Below are positions 28,040-36,629 of a DNA stretch of 64,000 nucleotides, one piece after another (within the stretch, counting starts at the first letter, position 1; each line of letters begins with the position of its first letter). Origin of the DNA: Marinifilum sp. N1E240 (GTDB taxonomy: Bacteria; Bacteroidota; Bacteroidia; Bacteroidales; Marinifilaceae). Under the pieces are notes generated by a model, which was not told the DNA's origin, searched no databases, and worked only from the letters and a program-made list of their open reading frames with translations. A program made the position numbers and the translations under genes. The DNA lies in contig NZ_WHKF01000001.1 of the NCBI RefSeq assembly GCF_009295825.1, forward strand, positions 1,143,088-1,207,087, written 5' to 3'.

Positions 28040-29641
28040 GTGTCAACAACCAAATACATCTTCGTTACAGGTGGGGTAACCTCCTCATTGGGAAAAGGAA
28101 TCATTGCATCATCATTGGCAAAATTGCTACAAGCAAGAGGTTATTCAGTTACCAACCAAAAATTGGACCCTTATTTGAATGTCGATCCAGGAACATTAAA
28201 TCCGTATGAACACGGAGAGTGTTTCGTTACCGACGATGGAGCTGAAACCGATTTGGATTTGGGACATTACGAGCGTTTTACTAATGCTCCTACATCTCAG
28301 GCGAATAATGTTACAACTGGTAGAATTTACCGTAACGTTATCAATAAAGAGAGAAAGGGAGATTTCTTAGGGAAAACCGTTCAGATCATTCCTCACATTA
28401 CCGACGAGATCAAAAGAAACATTAAAATGCTTGGTACCAAGCAGAAATTTGATGTTGTAATTACTGAGATTGGTGGTACGGTAGGTGATATTGAATCATT
28501 ACCATATATCGAGGCTGTTCGTCAGTTGAAGTGGGAGTTAGGACACGATGCTCTTGTTATTCATCTGACATTGGTTCCTTATCTTGCTGCATCAGGTGAG
28601 TTAAAGACCAAGCCAACACAGCACTCTGTAAAATCATTATTAGAGACCGGAGTTCAGCCGGAAGTATTGGTGTTAAGAACAGAGCACGAATTGCCTGCTG
28701 ATGTACGTCGTAAGGTGGCATTATTCTGTAATGTTGAGCCAAAAGCGGTAATCCAATCTATCGATGTATCCACTATTTATGAGGTACCATTAAAAATGCG
28801 AGAAGAAAAGCTTGATCAAACAGTATGTGAGAAGTTGGGCTTGGATTTGAAGAAGGAACCAAAATTAAAAGAGTGGACGAAATTCTTAACTCGCTTGCAA
28901 AATCCAAAATCAGAAGTGAAAATTGGTTTGGTAGGTAAGTATGTAGAATTACACGATGCTTACAAGTCAATTGCAGAATCATTTATTCATGCAGGATCGG
29001 TAAATGAGTGTAAGGTGAAAGTTCAGTGGATTCATTCTGAGAAACTGAACGAAAAAAGCTATCAGGAAGAACTAAAAGACCTTAAAGGTATTTTGGTTGC
29101 ACCAGGATTTGGACACCGTGGATTAGAAGGAAAGATATTAGCAGTAAAATACGCTCGTGAAAACAACATTCCATTCTTGGGAATTTGTTTGGGTATGCAG
29201 GTTGCAGTTATCGAGTATGCTCGAAACGTACTGAAATTGGAAAATGCAGATTCATTGGAAATGAATCCAAAAACGCCACATCCGGTTATTAACCTGATGG
29301 AAGAGCAAAAGAATGTTACCGAAAAAGGGGGTACCATGCGTTTGGGAGCCTACGATTGTACTTTGAAAGAAGGGTCGAAAGCATTGAAAGCATACGGGCA
29401 AAAAGAAATTTCGGAACGTCACCGTCACCGCTACGAGTTCAACAATGAGTATTTGGAACAATTCGAAGCTGCAGGAATGCAAGCAGTAGGTATGAATCCG
29501 GATACTGGTTTGGTTGAAGTTGTAGAATTGGACGGACACAAATGGTTTGTTGGTGTGCAATTTCACCCAGAGTACAAGAGTACCGTTATTAAACCACAGC
29601 CATTGTTCGTTGATTTCGTGAAAGCGGCAATGACAGAGTAG
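28040..29641 (+). CDS. pyrG: CTP synthase PyrG
   Basis: This 533-residue enzyme amidates UTP to CTP using ATP and glutamine. The N-terminal synthetase domain begins YIFVTGGVTSSLGKGI (P-loop), with the conserved DPYLNVDPGTLNPYEHGECFVTDDG. The C-terminal class I glutamine amidotransferase has the nucleophile Cys in LGICLGMQ and the His/Glu pair in VQFHPEYKS. Length is typical. The start is GTG, giving MSTTKYIFVTGG as in relatives. yidC follows after 40 bp and may share the transcript. Confidence 0.98.
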   Translation: MSTTKYIFVTGGVTSSLGKGIIASSLAKLLQARGYSVTNQKLDPYLNVDPGTLNPYEHGECFVTDDGAETDLDLGHYERFTNAPTSQANNVTTGRIYRNVINKERKGDFLGKTVQIIPHITDEIKRNIKMLGTKQKFDVVITEIGGTVGDIESLPYIEAVRQLKWELGHDALVIHLTLVPYLAASGELKTKPTQHSVKSLLETGVQPEVLVLRTEHELPADVRRKVALFCNVEPKAVIQSIDVSTIYEVPLKMREEKLDQTVCEKLGLDLKKEPKLKEWTKFLTRLQNPKSEVKIGLVGKYVELHDAYKSIAESFIHAGSVNECKVKVQWIHSEKLNEKSYQEELKDLKGILVAPGFGHRGLEGKILAVKYARENNIPFLGICLGMQVAVIEYARNVLKLENADSLEMNPKTPHPVINLMEEQKNVTEKGGTMRLGAYDCTLKEGSKALKAYGQKEISERHRHRYEFNNEYLEQFEAAGMQAVGMNPDTGLVEVVELDGHKWFVGVQFHPEYKSTVIKPQPLFVDFVKAAMTE

Positions 29642-29681
29642 TCTACAAAAAGAAATTGATTAAAGAAATTAAATAAAAGAA

Positions 29682-31541
29682 ATGGATAAAAATTCGATTT
29701 GGGGATTGGTGATCATCGGAGCGATTTTGATTGGGTATACTTACCTGACAAAACCTTCAGATGAGGAAGTCAAAGCCATGAAAACGAGAGACTCTATTGC
29801 CAGCGTTGAGCGTTTGCGTAATGAGACACTTGAAGCTGCAAGAATTGAAGGATTAAAAAAGCAGTATGAAGAACAAAAATCAGATACTGTAGCACTTAAG
29901 AAAGCTTACGGTGCTTTTGCTGGAGCTGTTCAACAGAAAGAAGAAGTTATTACTCTTGAGAATAAGTTGGTGAAATTAAGCATCAATACACTCGGTGGTA
30001 GAGTTAGTAATGTTGAGTTGAAAGAGTACCAAACTCACGATGCCGAGAAGCTAATGCTTTGGGGTGAAAAGAATTCTAAATTCGGGTTGACATTTTATGC
30101 GGATAATAAAGCAATGTATTCTCAGGATTTGTTCTTTACTCCAGTTAATGCAGTAAAAACGGTTGACGCAACTACAGCTAAACAAGTCGTAAGTATGCGT
30201 TTGCTAGCAGGTCAGGGGAAATATATTGAGTACCGATATACTCTGGAGCCAGATTCGTATAAAGTTGGTTTTGATATCAATGTAGTAGGAATGCAAAATG
30301 TAATTCAAAGAGATTTAACTTTCAATTGGGCTGCTGATATTCCTAGTCAGGAAAAAGGTCGTAAGTTCGAAAATCAGTATACTGCTCTTTATTACAAATT
30401 CTTGGGTGATGATATCGAGAGTCTATCTGCATCAGGTGAAGATGAAGAACCTATTAGTACTAAGGTGAAATGGATTGGTTTTAAGCAACAGTTTTTCTCT
30501 TCTGTATTAATTGCTGATGATTCTTTTAAAGGAATTGAGTTGAAATCGACAGATATGGAGGAAACTTCTCCTATCCTAAAGAACTTTTCAGCTGCTATAT
30601 CATTGCCATATCAGGGGTCTCAATTAGAGAACTACCCAATGAATTTCTATTTCGGTCCTAACAAATTCAAAACTTTACGTGAATACGGTAAAGATTATGA
30701 TGGCGTGGATATCGAATTGCACAAATTGGTTGATTTAGGATGGATGATTTTCGGATGGGTTAACAGATATTTTGTTATTCCAATCTTTAACTTCTTAGAA
30801 GGATTTATCTCTAACTATGGTATCATCATTTTGATTTTGACCATTATTATTAAATTGATTTTGGCTCCTTTAACTTACAAGTCGTACATGTCGACTGCGA
30901 AGATGAAGGTGTTGAAACCAGAAATTGATGCGATTAACGAAAAGATTCCGAAAGACAAAGCAATGGAGCGCCAGCAGGCAACTATGGCATTGTACAAAAA
31001 GGCAGGTGTGAATCCTATGGGTGGATGTTTGCCAATGTTGGTACAGTTCCCATTCCTTATTGCATTGTTCCGATTCTTCCCATCGTCAATCGAGCTACGT
31101 CAGAAAAGTTTCTTGTGGGCTGAGGATTTATCATCATACGATTCAATTGTTGATTTAGGATTTCATATTCCAATGTATGGAGATCACATCAGTTTGTTCT
31201 GTTTGTTAATGGCAATTACCAACTTGATTTACACTCGTATGAATGGTCAAATGCAATCATCGCAGCAAATGCCTGGTATGCAAACCATGATGTACTTAAT
31301 GCCAGTAATGTTCCTTTTCTGGTTCAATAGCTATGCATCAGGTCTTTCATACTACTACTTTATTGCAACCTTATTTACTGTTGTTCAAACTTGGGCAATT
31401 CGTAAGTACTTGGTTGACGATGATAAAGTTTTGGCTATGTTAGAGGCTAACAAGAAGAAACCAGCTAAAAAGAAATCTAACTTCCAAAAGAGATTAGAGG
31501 AAGCTGCGAAGCAAAAAGGTTATAAGCCTCCTAAAAAATAA
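29682..31541 (+). CDS. yidC: Membrane protein insertase YidC
   Basis: This 619-residue inner-membrane insertase works with or without SecYEG. It has the didermal form: an N-terminal membrane segment (residues 5-22: IWGLVIIGAILIGYTYLT), a large periplasmic beta domain (about 75-345), and the conserved five-segment core from about 350. LAPLTYKSYMSTAKMKVLKPEIDAI contains the conserved cytoplasmic hairpin region and MGGCLPMLVQFPFLIALFRFFPSSIELR the family signature. The C-terminus is Lys-rich, as in ribosome-binding YidC tails. It is 40 bp downstream of pyrG and is closed by a strong terminator. Confidence 0.97.
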   Translation: MDKNSIWGLVIIGAILIGYTYLTKPSDEEVKAMKTRDSIASVERLRNETLEAARIEGLKKQYEEQKSDTVALKKAYGAFAGAVQQKEEVITLENKLVKLSINTLGGRVSNVELKEYQTHDAEKLMLWGEKNSKFGLTFYADNKAMYSQDLFFTPVNAVKTVDATTAKQVVSMRLLAGQGKYIEYRYTLEPDSYKVGFDINVVGMQNVIQRDLTFNWAADIPSQEKGRKFENQYTALYYKFLGDDIESLSASGEDEEPISTKVKWIGFKQQFFSSVLIADDSFKGIELKSTDMEETSPILKNFSAAISLPYQGSQLENYPMNFYFGPNKFKTLREYGKDYDGVDIELHKLVDLGWMIFGWVNRYFVIPIFNFLEGFISNYGIIILILTIIIKLILAPLTYKSYMSTAKMKVLKPEIDAINEKIPKDKAMERQQATMALYKKAGVNPMGGCLPMLVQFPFLIALFRFFPSSIELRQKSFLWAEDLSSYDSIVDLGFHIPMYGDHISLFCLLMAITNLIYTRMNGQMQSSQQMPGMQTMMYLMPVMFLFWFNSYASGLSYYYFIATLFTVVQTWAIRKYLVDDDKVLAMLEANKKKPAKKKSNFQKRLEEAAKQKGYKPPKK

Positions 31542-31562
31542 GATCAATTAGTTTCTATATAT

Positions 31563-31592
31563 AAAGCTCCACATTTTTGTGGGGCTTTTTTT
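31563..31592 (+). terminator. Rho-independent terminator after yidC
   Basis: The stem AAAGCTCCACA / TGTGGGGCTTT with a TTTT loop and T-run lies 21 bp after the stop, immediately before the first REPIN-like repeat. Confidence 0.88.
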
Positions 31593-31596
31593 GTTT

Positions 31597-31698
31597 ACCT
31601 CAACCCCCAACCCCTTCTCCTTGAGGAGAAGGGGAGTATACCACAATAGTAAAATTGTTGAGTGTTCCCTCTCCTTAAGGAGAGGGTTAGGGTGAGGT
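31597..31698. repeat. REPIN-like double-hairpin element, copy 1
   Basis: This 102-bp element starts ACCTCA and ends TGAGGT. Hairpin 1 is CCCCTTCTCC / GGAGAAGGGG; hairpin 2 is the perfect palindrome CCCTCTCCTTAAGGAGAGGG, followed by TTAGGGTGAGGT. The two halves are inverted relative to each other. A ~30-bp AT-rich spacer including AGTAAAATTG joins them. Copies 2-4 at 32210, 36437 and 36630 are in the same orientation. Confidence 0.85.
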
Positions 31699-31758
31699 AT
31701 GTGAAGCATTGTTTTTTTATGAATCGCGTTCCTTAAACCCTTTTAGTAATTGATAATA

Positions 31759-31770
31759 TTAGGGTGAGGT
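31759..31770. repeat. Isolated terminal motif of the REPIN-like element, overlapping the DUF559 stop
   Basis: TTAGGGTGAGGT is identical to the right end of copy 1. Read on the minus strand it is ACC TCA CCC TAA, the last three codons (Thr-Ser-Pro) and the stop codon of the DUF559 gene. Confidence 0.75.
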
Positions 31771-32148
31771 GATATTCACGATTTTTTCCTTCAATTTACG
31801 AATTACTAATTCAGGAGAATGATGGATTTCATCATTTGTAAATCGAACTACAGTTATGCCCATATAGCCAAGTTCAGCTGTCCTTCCTTCATCATATTCT
31901 TTATTGTCTTCAGTGTTGTGAATTTCTCCATCTATCTCAATAACTAGTTTTAACTCATGACAATAAAAGTCGGCTATAAAATTACTAATCGGATGTTGTC
32001 TTCTGAATTTTAAACCTTTGATTCTTCTATTGCGAATGATTTCCCAGAAAATCATTTCTGATTCTGTCATTGTTTTACGAAGCTCTTTGGCTCTTTTGTG
32101 TATTTCAGGAGTCGCATCATAAAAGAGACACTCTTTGTAGTCAACCAT
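31759..32148 (-). CDS. DUF559 endonuclease-like protein (Vsr/PD-(D/E)XK fold)
   Basis: This 129-residue protein matches the DUF559 family, relatives of very-short-patch repair and restriction endonucleases. The order of motifs is typical: RAKELRKTMTESEMIFWEIIRN, then GLKFRRQHPISNFIADFYCHELKLVIEIDGEIHN with the catalytic-type D...E-x-D pattern, and a closing GITVVRFTNDEI. Nuclease activity is inferred from the family, and its substrate is unknown. It is isolated between REPIN-like repeats (31597-31698 and 32210-32311), and its terminal codons coincide with a repeat end. No methylase, transposase or toxin partner is adjacent. A role acting on the repeats, as RAYT transposases do on REPs, is a hypothesis. 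Confidence 0.85.
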   Translation of the reverse strand: MVDYKECLFYDATPEIHKRAKELRKTMTESEMIFWEIIRNRRIKGLKFRRQHPISNFIADFYCHELKLVIEIDGEIHNTEDNKEYDEGRTAELGYMGITVVRFTNDEIHHSPELVIRKLKEKIVNITSP

Positions 32149-32209
32149 ACCGTGGAATATTATTGATTATGTAATTTATTGAATAAATTGTTTAAGTGCA
32201 ATTTTAATA

Positions 32210-32311
32210 ACCTCATTCCCTTACCGCTTCTCCTCGAGGAGAAGGGGAGCATTCTGCTAAAGTAAAATTGGTGTCCATTCCCTCTCCTTCAGGAGAGGGC
32301 TAGGGTGAGGT
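32210..32311. repeat. REPIN-like double-hairpin element, copy 2
   Basis: This 102-bp copy, same length and orientation as copy 1, starts ACCTCATTCCC and ends GGCTAGGGTGAGGT. Its hairpins are CTTCTCCTCGAGGAGAAG and CCCTCTCCTTCAGGAGAGGG. The spacer shares AGTAAAATTG with copy 1. It lies 62 bp upstream of the DUF559 start codon. Confidence 0.85.
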
Positions 32312-32332
32312 TTTTAAAAGTGAATTAAGCAT

Positions 32333-32424
32333 TTTGGAATGTTAATGAGATTCACGACGGAAATTAGGATATATTCTCAAGGAATTATCCCTTCCCAGGG
32401 GATATCCCGAAAGAGAGAGGGGTG
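32333..32424. repeat. 92-bp direct repeat (second family), copy A
   Basis: It begins TTTGGAATGTTAATGA and ends GAGAGGGGTG. Copy B is at 32622-32713, about 90 percent identical by eye and in the same direction. The core contains CCCTTCCCAGGGG and TCCCGAAAG. Confidence 0.8.
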
Positions 32425-32470
32425 CTTTAAATTTAGAACTCTTATTGTTTCACCCTTTAGTCTGTCGACA

Positions 32471-32582
32471 GTTTCCCTAAAAGGAAACATTTCGTTATAA
32501 AGGTAGTACGTTATTTTGCTCCATAGGAGCTTAATATTGGTAACCCTGGGTAAAATGAACGAAGTGAATGTCACCCCGGGTT
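32471..32582. repeat. Palindromic insert (third repeat-like family)
   Basis: Three inverted repeats follow one another: GTTTCC / GGAAAC (32471-32488), GCTCC / GGAGC (32518-32530), and AACCCTGGGT / ACCCCGGGTT (32542-32582, one mismatch). No frame is coding. It is enclosed by the two 92-bp direct repeats. Confidence 0.6.
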
Positions 32583-32621
32583 TTAGTGGTAGTTTAAAAC
32601 TCGTCGTGCATGCCGATCTAG

Positions 32622-32713
32622 TTTGGAATGTTAATGATATTCACGACGGAAAGTAGGATATATTCTCAAGGAATTCTCCCTTCCCAGGGGAGATCCCGAA
32701 AGGGAGAGGGGTG
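32622..32713. repeat. 92-bp direct repeat (second family), copy B
   Basis: Same orientation as copy A, offset by 289 bp. Differences are scattered substitutions, for example GAAAGG versus GAAAGA near the right end. Confidence 0.8.
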
Positions 32714-32818
32714 TTTATACTATTCAATTTTTCAATTAATTTTCATTTCTTCATTCAACTTATCACTATCTTGTATCTACTTTTTAAAGCTATTTTATCA
32801 ACCCATATTCTTTAAAAA

Positions 32819-33949
32819 ATGAACCCAAAACTCATTGCTCTTCGCCACCAACTGCATTCCCAACCCGAAATTTCGAATAGGGAATACAACACTGCCCAAA
32901 CCATTGTCGATTTTATACAGAAGTACCAACCCGATGAGGTAATAGAATTGGGAGAGACAGGTAGAGCATTTGTATTTAATGGAGTAGAAGAAGGCAAAAC
33001 AACGGTCTTTCGTGCCGAGTTGGATGCATTGCCAATAAGCGAAAAATCGGGGGTGAAGTATGTTTCTAATTATCCTGGAATTGCTCATGCTTGCGGACAC
33101 GATGGACACATGGCAATACTGGCTGGACTGGCACAGGAAATTGCAAATCATCCACCGCAAAAAGGGAGAGTGGTATTGCTTTTTCAACCAGCCGAAGAGG
33201 TAGAGCAAGGAGCAAGAGATGTGCTGAATCATCCAAAGTTTGCTGCCCTACAGCCCGATTATCTGTTTGCACTACATAATGTACCGGGAGAAGAGGCGAA
33301 TACCATTCTGTTGCGACGCGGAAGCTTTTCGGCAGCATCAAAAGGAATGACAATAAAGTTAATGGGAAAAACCTCGCATGCAGCCGAGCCCGAAAATGGC
33401 ACAAATCCGGCAATTGCCATCTCAAAAATAAGTCGTGAACTAAACGATTTACTCAACGATAAGAAACTATTCAAGGATCTCAGCTTGCTTACCTTTATTT
33501 ACATCCGAATGGGAGAGGTATCTTTCGGAACATCGGCGGGTAGTGGTGAAATGGGCATAACCCTGCGAGCATTCGAGAATCATGATATGCACTTACTAAC
33601 TAGTAAATCAGAGGAAATTGTACAACGAATAGCTAATGAAGAAGGACTGGAATGTAGCATAAACTATCACGAAGAATTTCCAGCAACAGTAAATAACGAT
33701 ACTTGTGTTGATATGATACAAATGATCGCCCAGCAAAACAAGCTCAATTTTAAATATCTCGAGAAACCCTTTAAATGGTCTGAGGATTTTGGCTATTTTT
33801 CGGAGAAATACGCGACAGGTTTCTTTGGTTTAGGCGCTGGGCTCCATCAGCCTGCCTTGCATCATCCCGATTACGATTTTCCAGATGAGATCATCGAAAC
33901 AGGACTGTGCATTTTTACCGGTCTCTATCAAAAAATAAATGGAAAATAA
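32819..33949 (+). CDS. M20-family amidohydrolase/peptidase
   Basis: This 376-residue zinc hydrolase resembles N-acyl-amino-acid amidohydrolases (hippurate/IAA-conjugate hydrolase group). It starts LIALRHQLHSQPEISNREYNTA. Zinc ligands appear in AHACGHDGHMA, QPAEEVEQGA (catalytic Glu pair) and the C-terminal LHQPALHHPDYDF, with the dimerisation domain (about 170-285) containing GKTSHAAEPENGTNPA. It lies downstream of the repeat island and is alone on its strand. No signal peptide is seen, so a cytoplasmic role in deacylating amino acids or peptides is likely. Confidence 0.9.
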   Translation: MNPKLIALRHQLHSQPEISNREYNTAQTIVDFIQKYQPDEVIELGETGRAFVFNGVEEGKTTVFRAELDALPISEKSGVKYVSNYPGIAHACGHDGHMAILAGLAQEIANHPPQKGRVVLLFQPAEEVEQGARDVLNHPKFAALQPDYLFALHNVPGEEANTILLRRGSFSAASKGMTIKLMGKTSHAAEPENGTNPAIAISKISRELNDLLNDKKLFKDLSLLTFIYIRMGEVSFGTSAGSGEMGITLRAFENHDMHLLTSKSEEIVQRIANEEGLECSINYHEEFPATVNNDTCVDMIQMIAQQNKLNFKYLEKPFKWSEDFGYFSEKYATGFFGLGAGLHQPALHHPDYDFPDEIIETGLCIFTGLYQKINGK

Positions 33950-34170
33950 TCTAAGTTGAATTTTTTATATTATCTAATCTCTTGTGCCTTATATTTTTAA
34001 ATCTCTTATCTGACTCGAAATAGTTTCAAGTTACAAGACACAAGCTGCAAGTTTTCCTCTTGAGGCTTTTAACTAGTAACTTTCAGCTATTATAAACGCC
34101 ATTTATTTGCACGTAGTTAATAATAAATACTAAATTTTTAATTGAACTTAGGTCAATAAACAACAATAAT

Positions 34171-34842
34171 ATGCTATCACAAGTACTAAAAAACAATCAA
34201 CATCTCTTTACAGATATTTTCCCATTCAACTTAAACGAAGAAAAACATTTTGTTTTGGATCTATCCGTCGATAATCAGGAACTCTATAGTATCGATCTTA
34301 CTTCGGTTGAAGGATTACAGAATTACATTTCCGAAGGCTTGCATAAGGTTGGAGCTAAATACGCCGTAGGTGGATACAACGAGGATAGACTCATTTATCG
34401 AAAAAGTGCACACTTTGGAGAGGGGGAAGATGCACGAAGCATTCATTTGGGAACCGATGTCTGGTTGGCGGCTCATACAAAAATTGCTGCTCCAATCGAG
34501 GGCAAGATTCACAGCTTTAAAAACAATGATACCTTTGGTGATTATGGTCCAACCCTTATATTGGAGCACTGCATAAACCATACGACTTTCTATACCCTTT
34601 ACGGACACCTATCGGTTCAATCCCTCGAAGGGAAAAGTGTAGGGCAAATGATTCCTCAGGGCGAAGTATTTGCCGAATTGGGCAAGGAGAACGAGAATGG
34701 CAACTGGCCAACACACCTGCATTTACAGATCATTGCCGATATGAATGGTCATCAGGGCGATTTCCCTGGAGTATCGAATCTAGCTGACCGGGATAACTAT
34801 TTGAAAACCAGTCCGAATCCCAATCTCATTTTAAAGATTTGA
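34171..34842 (+). CDS. M23-family (LytM-like) peptidase-domain protein
   Basis: This 223-residue protein has a LytM-type peptidase domain in its second half. The zinc/active-site motifs are HLGTDVW (HxxxD), YGHLSVQS and the closing HLHLQI. The beta core GKIHSFKNNDTFGDYGPTLILEH is also typical. Unusually for a murein hydrolase it has no signal peptide or membrane segment at the chosen ATG; the N-terminal 75 residues (LSQVLKNNQHLFTDIFPF) look soluble. A cytoplasmic or non-murein role therefore remains possible. Confidence 0.85.
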   Translation: MLSQVLKNNQHLFTDIFPFNLNEEKHFVLDLSVDNQELYSIDLTSVEGLQNYISEGLHKVGAKYAVGGYNEDRLIYRKSAHFGEGEDARSIHLGTDVWLAAHTKIAAPIEGKIHSFKNNDTFGDYGPTLILEHCINHTTFYTLYGHLSVQSLEGKSVGQMIPQGEVFAELGKENENGNWPTHLHLQIIADMNGHQGDFPGVSNLADRDNYLKTSPNPNLILKI

Positions 34843-34957
34843 TAGGAAACACAATTTGATATAGAATTTTCGCGATAGTTTTCATCTTGTCAAGTATCTA
34901 ACTAGTGAAAATTTGCATGTCGTGCTTTATATTTATTCGAATTAATTTATGTAATCA

Positions 34958-36316
34958 ATGAAATTAATAACTATTACTACACTTCTCACGTTCTTCTTAT
35001 TCCAATCCACAAAAGTACAAGAGTATAACCCCACATACTTTCAGAAAGCAGAGTTGTTAGAAGATTTATCTTTTGTGCAGGAGAAAGTAGGGAACATGCA
35101 TCCTCTGTTTTTAGATGAGGTGTTTGCAGAAAAATGGCGAGTGAAGTATGATTTATTGGATAAGCAATTGCTGGATAGCCTGTCGATAAACCAGTTTTAT
35201 GTGCAGCTGTCTACATTGGTAGGAGAATTGGAGGATACTCATACCGGGGTATCTTTTCCTTACAGCGAAAGAAAAAAGTACATGATTGGTGGAGGAGGAG
35301 TTAGCATGCCTTTCTCCATTACAATTAAGGGGCATAAACTGTATGTAAACGAATATTTTGGAGAAGACAGAACTCTTGCTATTGCCGGGAAACAAGTCTT
35401 GGCTATCAATGGCATTAGTTCTGAGCAAATTATAGTCGATATACGAAGTATTGCTGGTGTGCGTGAGCGTGAGTGCAGTGATCAATCGGTAGAGAAGTTG
35501 TTTGCCATGTGCTTTTGGGCTTTGTATGGAGAAGTGCAAAACTATCAGTTACAAGTATCAGATGTTGATTCTCTTGTTAAGATAGCTGCGGTAAACAACG
35601 CTACCTATTTCGAATTGAAGAAGAAGTTCGCCAGTCAGCAAAGACCGGAATTTTATCAGTTGGATTTTTCGGATAACAACAAACTGGCAAAGCTAAAAAT
35701 AGCCTCCTTTTATGGTGGTGAGAAGTACAATGCTTTTTTAAAGGGAGCATTCGAAGAGATCAAAGCCAAAGGTTCTAAGCAATTGATTATTGATGTTCGC
35801 AACAATCCGGGTGGCAGAAGCCGTGGAGTGGATAGTTTACTGAATTATCTGACCGATAAATCTTACTCGCAATATAAAAGCATTGGCGTGAAAGTGAGTG
35901 AAGAGCTGAAAGCCAACTACCAGCAAAAGCGTGCAGAATCTTATGCTCTTATAGCTAATTTGCCAAACGATACTCTGGTATATTTAAACAGTGAAACCTT
36001 CATTCATGAACCAACAGTCAAAGAATCTGCATTCACGGGTGATGTATTTGTAGTAATTAATGAACGCTCAAACAGCGCTGCAGCTACTTTTGCGGGTGTA
36101 GTAAAAGAAAATCAATTGGGAAGCATTATTGGCAATAAGGCAACAGGTGAGCACATCCGTTACTATGGTGATTTTTTATCCTACGAATTGCCAAATACCA
36201 AGTTAATGATATACGTTTCTCCAAAGGAATTTATTCAATTTGGAGGCAGTAATTTGGATAAAGGAGTTGAACCGGATGTTCTACTCAAAGACTTTGAATT
36301 TAGAGGTATTCTATAG
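34958..36316 (+). CDS. S41-family (C-terminal-processing-type) serine peptidase
   Basis: This 452-residue peptidase has an exported-type leader (MKLITITTLLTFFLFQSTKV), an N-terminal helical region (FVQEKVGNMHPLFLDEV; VQLSTLVGELEDTHTGVSF) and a tail-specific-protease core. The core contains IDVRNNPGGRSRGVD (oxyanion/Gly motif) and NERSNSAAATFAGVVKENQLG, in which Ser of SNSAA is the likely nucleophile, followed by IIGNKATGE. No clear PDZ domain is visible, as in many Bacteroidota S41 enzymes. It is followed by a hairpin terminator and then the tandem terminator-REPIN duplication. Confidence 0.88.
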   Translation: MKLITITTLLTFFLFQSTKVQEYNPTYFQKAELLEDLSFVQEKVGNMHPLFLDEVFAEKWRVKYDLLDKQLLDSLSINQFYVQLSTLVGELEDTHTGVSFPYSERKKYMIGGGGVSMPFSITIKGHKLYVNEYFGEDRTLAIAGKQVLAINGISSEQIIVDIRSIAGVRERECSDQSVEKLFAMCFWALYGEVQNYQLQVSDVDSLVKIAAVNNATYFELKKKFASQQRPEFYQLDFSDNNKLAKLKIASFYGGEKYNAFLKGAFEEIKAKGSKQLIIDVRNNPGGRSRGVDSLLNYLTDKSYSQYKSIGVKVSEELKANYQQKRAESYALIANLPNDTLVYLNSETFIHEPTVKESAFTGDVFVVINERSNSAAATFAGVVKENQLGSIIGNKATGEHIRYYGDFLSYELPNTKLMIYVSPKEFIQFGGSNLDKGVEPDVLLKDFEFRGIL

Positions 36317-36322
36317 TTTAGG

Positions 36323-36356
36323 ACATGCCTAGCATCTTTGAGATGCTTGGCATGTT
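36323..36356 (+). terminator. Hairpin terminator after S41 peptidase
   Basis: The ~14-bp stem ACATGCCTAGCATC / AGATGCTTGGCATGT with a TTTG loop lies 7 bp after the stop; the T tail is short. Confidence 0.65.
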
Positions 36357-36391
36357 TACGACTATCAATAAAAAACCTTAGAACAATATAT

Positions 36392-36426
36392 ACCGCCAGA
36401 TAGTTAATAATTCTGGCGGTTTTTTG
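36392..36426 (+). terminator. Rho-independent terminator (duplicated copy 1)
   Basis: ACCGCCAGA pairs with TCTGGCGGT and is followed by TTTTTT. It is part of the 194-bp duplicated unit. Confidence 0.75.
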
Positions 36427-36436
36427 TGCTTTAACA

Positions 36437-36533
36437 CCTCATCCCCCGACCCCTTCTCCTCGAGGAGAAGGGGAGTATTCCAAAAAATTAGCAGTTCCGG
36501 TTCCCTCTCCTTTAAGGAGAGGGTTAGGGTTAG
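36437..36533. repeat. REPIN-like double-hairpin element, copy 3
   Basis: It starts ACCTCATCCCCCGACCCC; its hairpins are CTTCTCCTCGAGGAGAAG and CCTCTCCTTTAAGGAGAGG. The right end is degenerate (GGGTTAGGGTTAG instead of GGGTGAGGT). Confidence 0.8.
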
Positions 36534-36585
36534 CTTAGTTTGAATTGTGAGATTCAAATAAATAAGAAATCTTAGAACAAAATAT

Positions 36586-36619
36586 GCCGCCAGATAGTTA
36601 ATAATTCTGGTGGTTTTTT
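36586..36619 (+). terminator. Rho-independent terminator (duplicated copy 2)
   Basis: GCCGCCAGA pairs with TCTGGTGGT (one G-U pair) and is followed by TTTTTT. Confidence 0.7.
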
Positions 36620-36629
36620 GTGCTTTAAC

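Larger units (their letters stand above)
32312..32818. other. Non-coding repeat-rich stretch
   Basis: This stretch holds two direct 92-bp repeats, a palindromic insert between them, and an AT-rich tail before the M20 hydrolase. I see no convincing coding frame; short open frames here are built from the repeats. Confidence 0.55.
36367..36560. repeat. 194-bp tandem duplication, unit 1
   Basis: This unit contains the hairpin terminator at 36392 and REPIN-like copy 3. It is repeated with a 194-bp period as unit 2 (36561-36735), with only scattered substitutions. The shared landmark CTTAGAACAA is at 36377 and 36571. Confidence 0.8.

Noticed and set aside
31597-32713. Insertion sequence
   Set aside because: No transposase or recombinase frame is present; the only gene is a 129-residue DUF559 protein and there are no clear target-site duplications.
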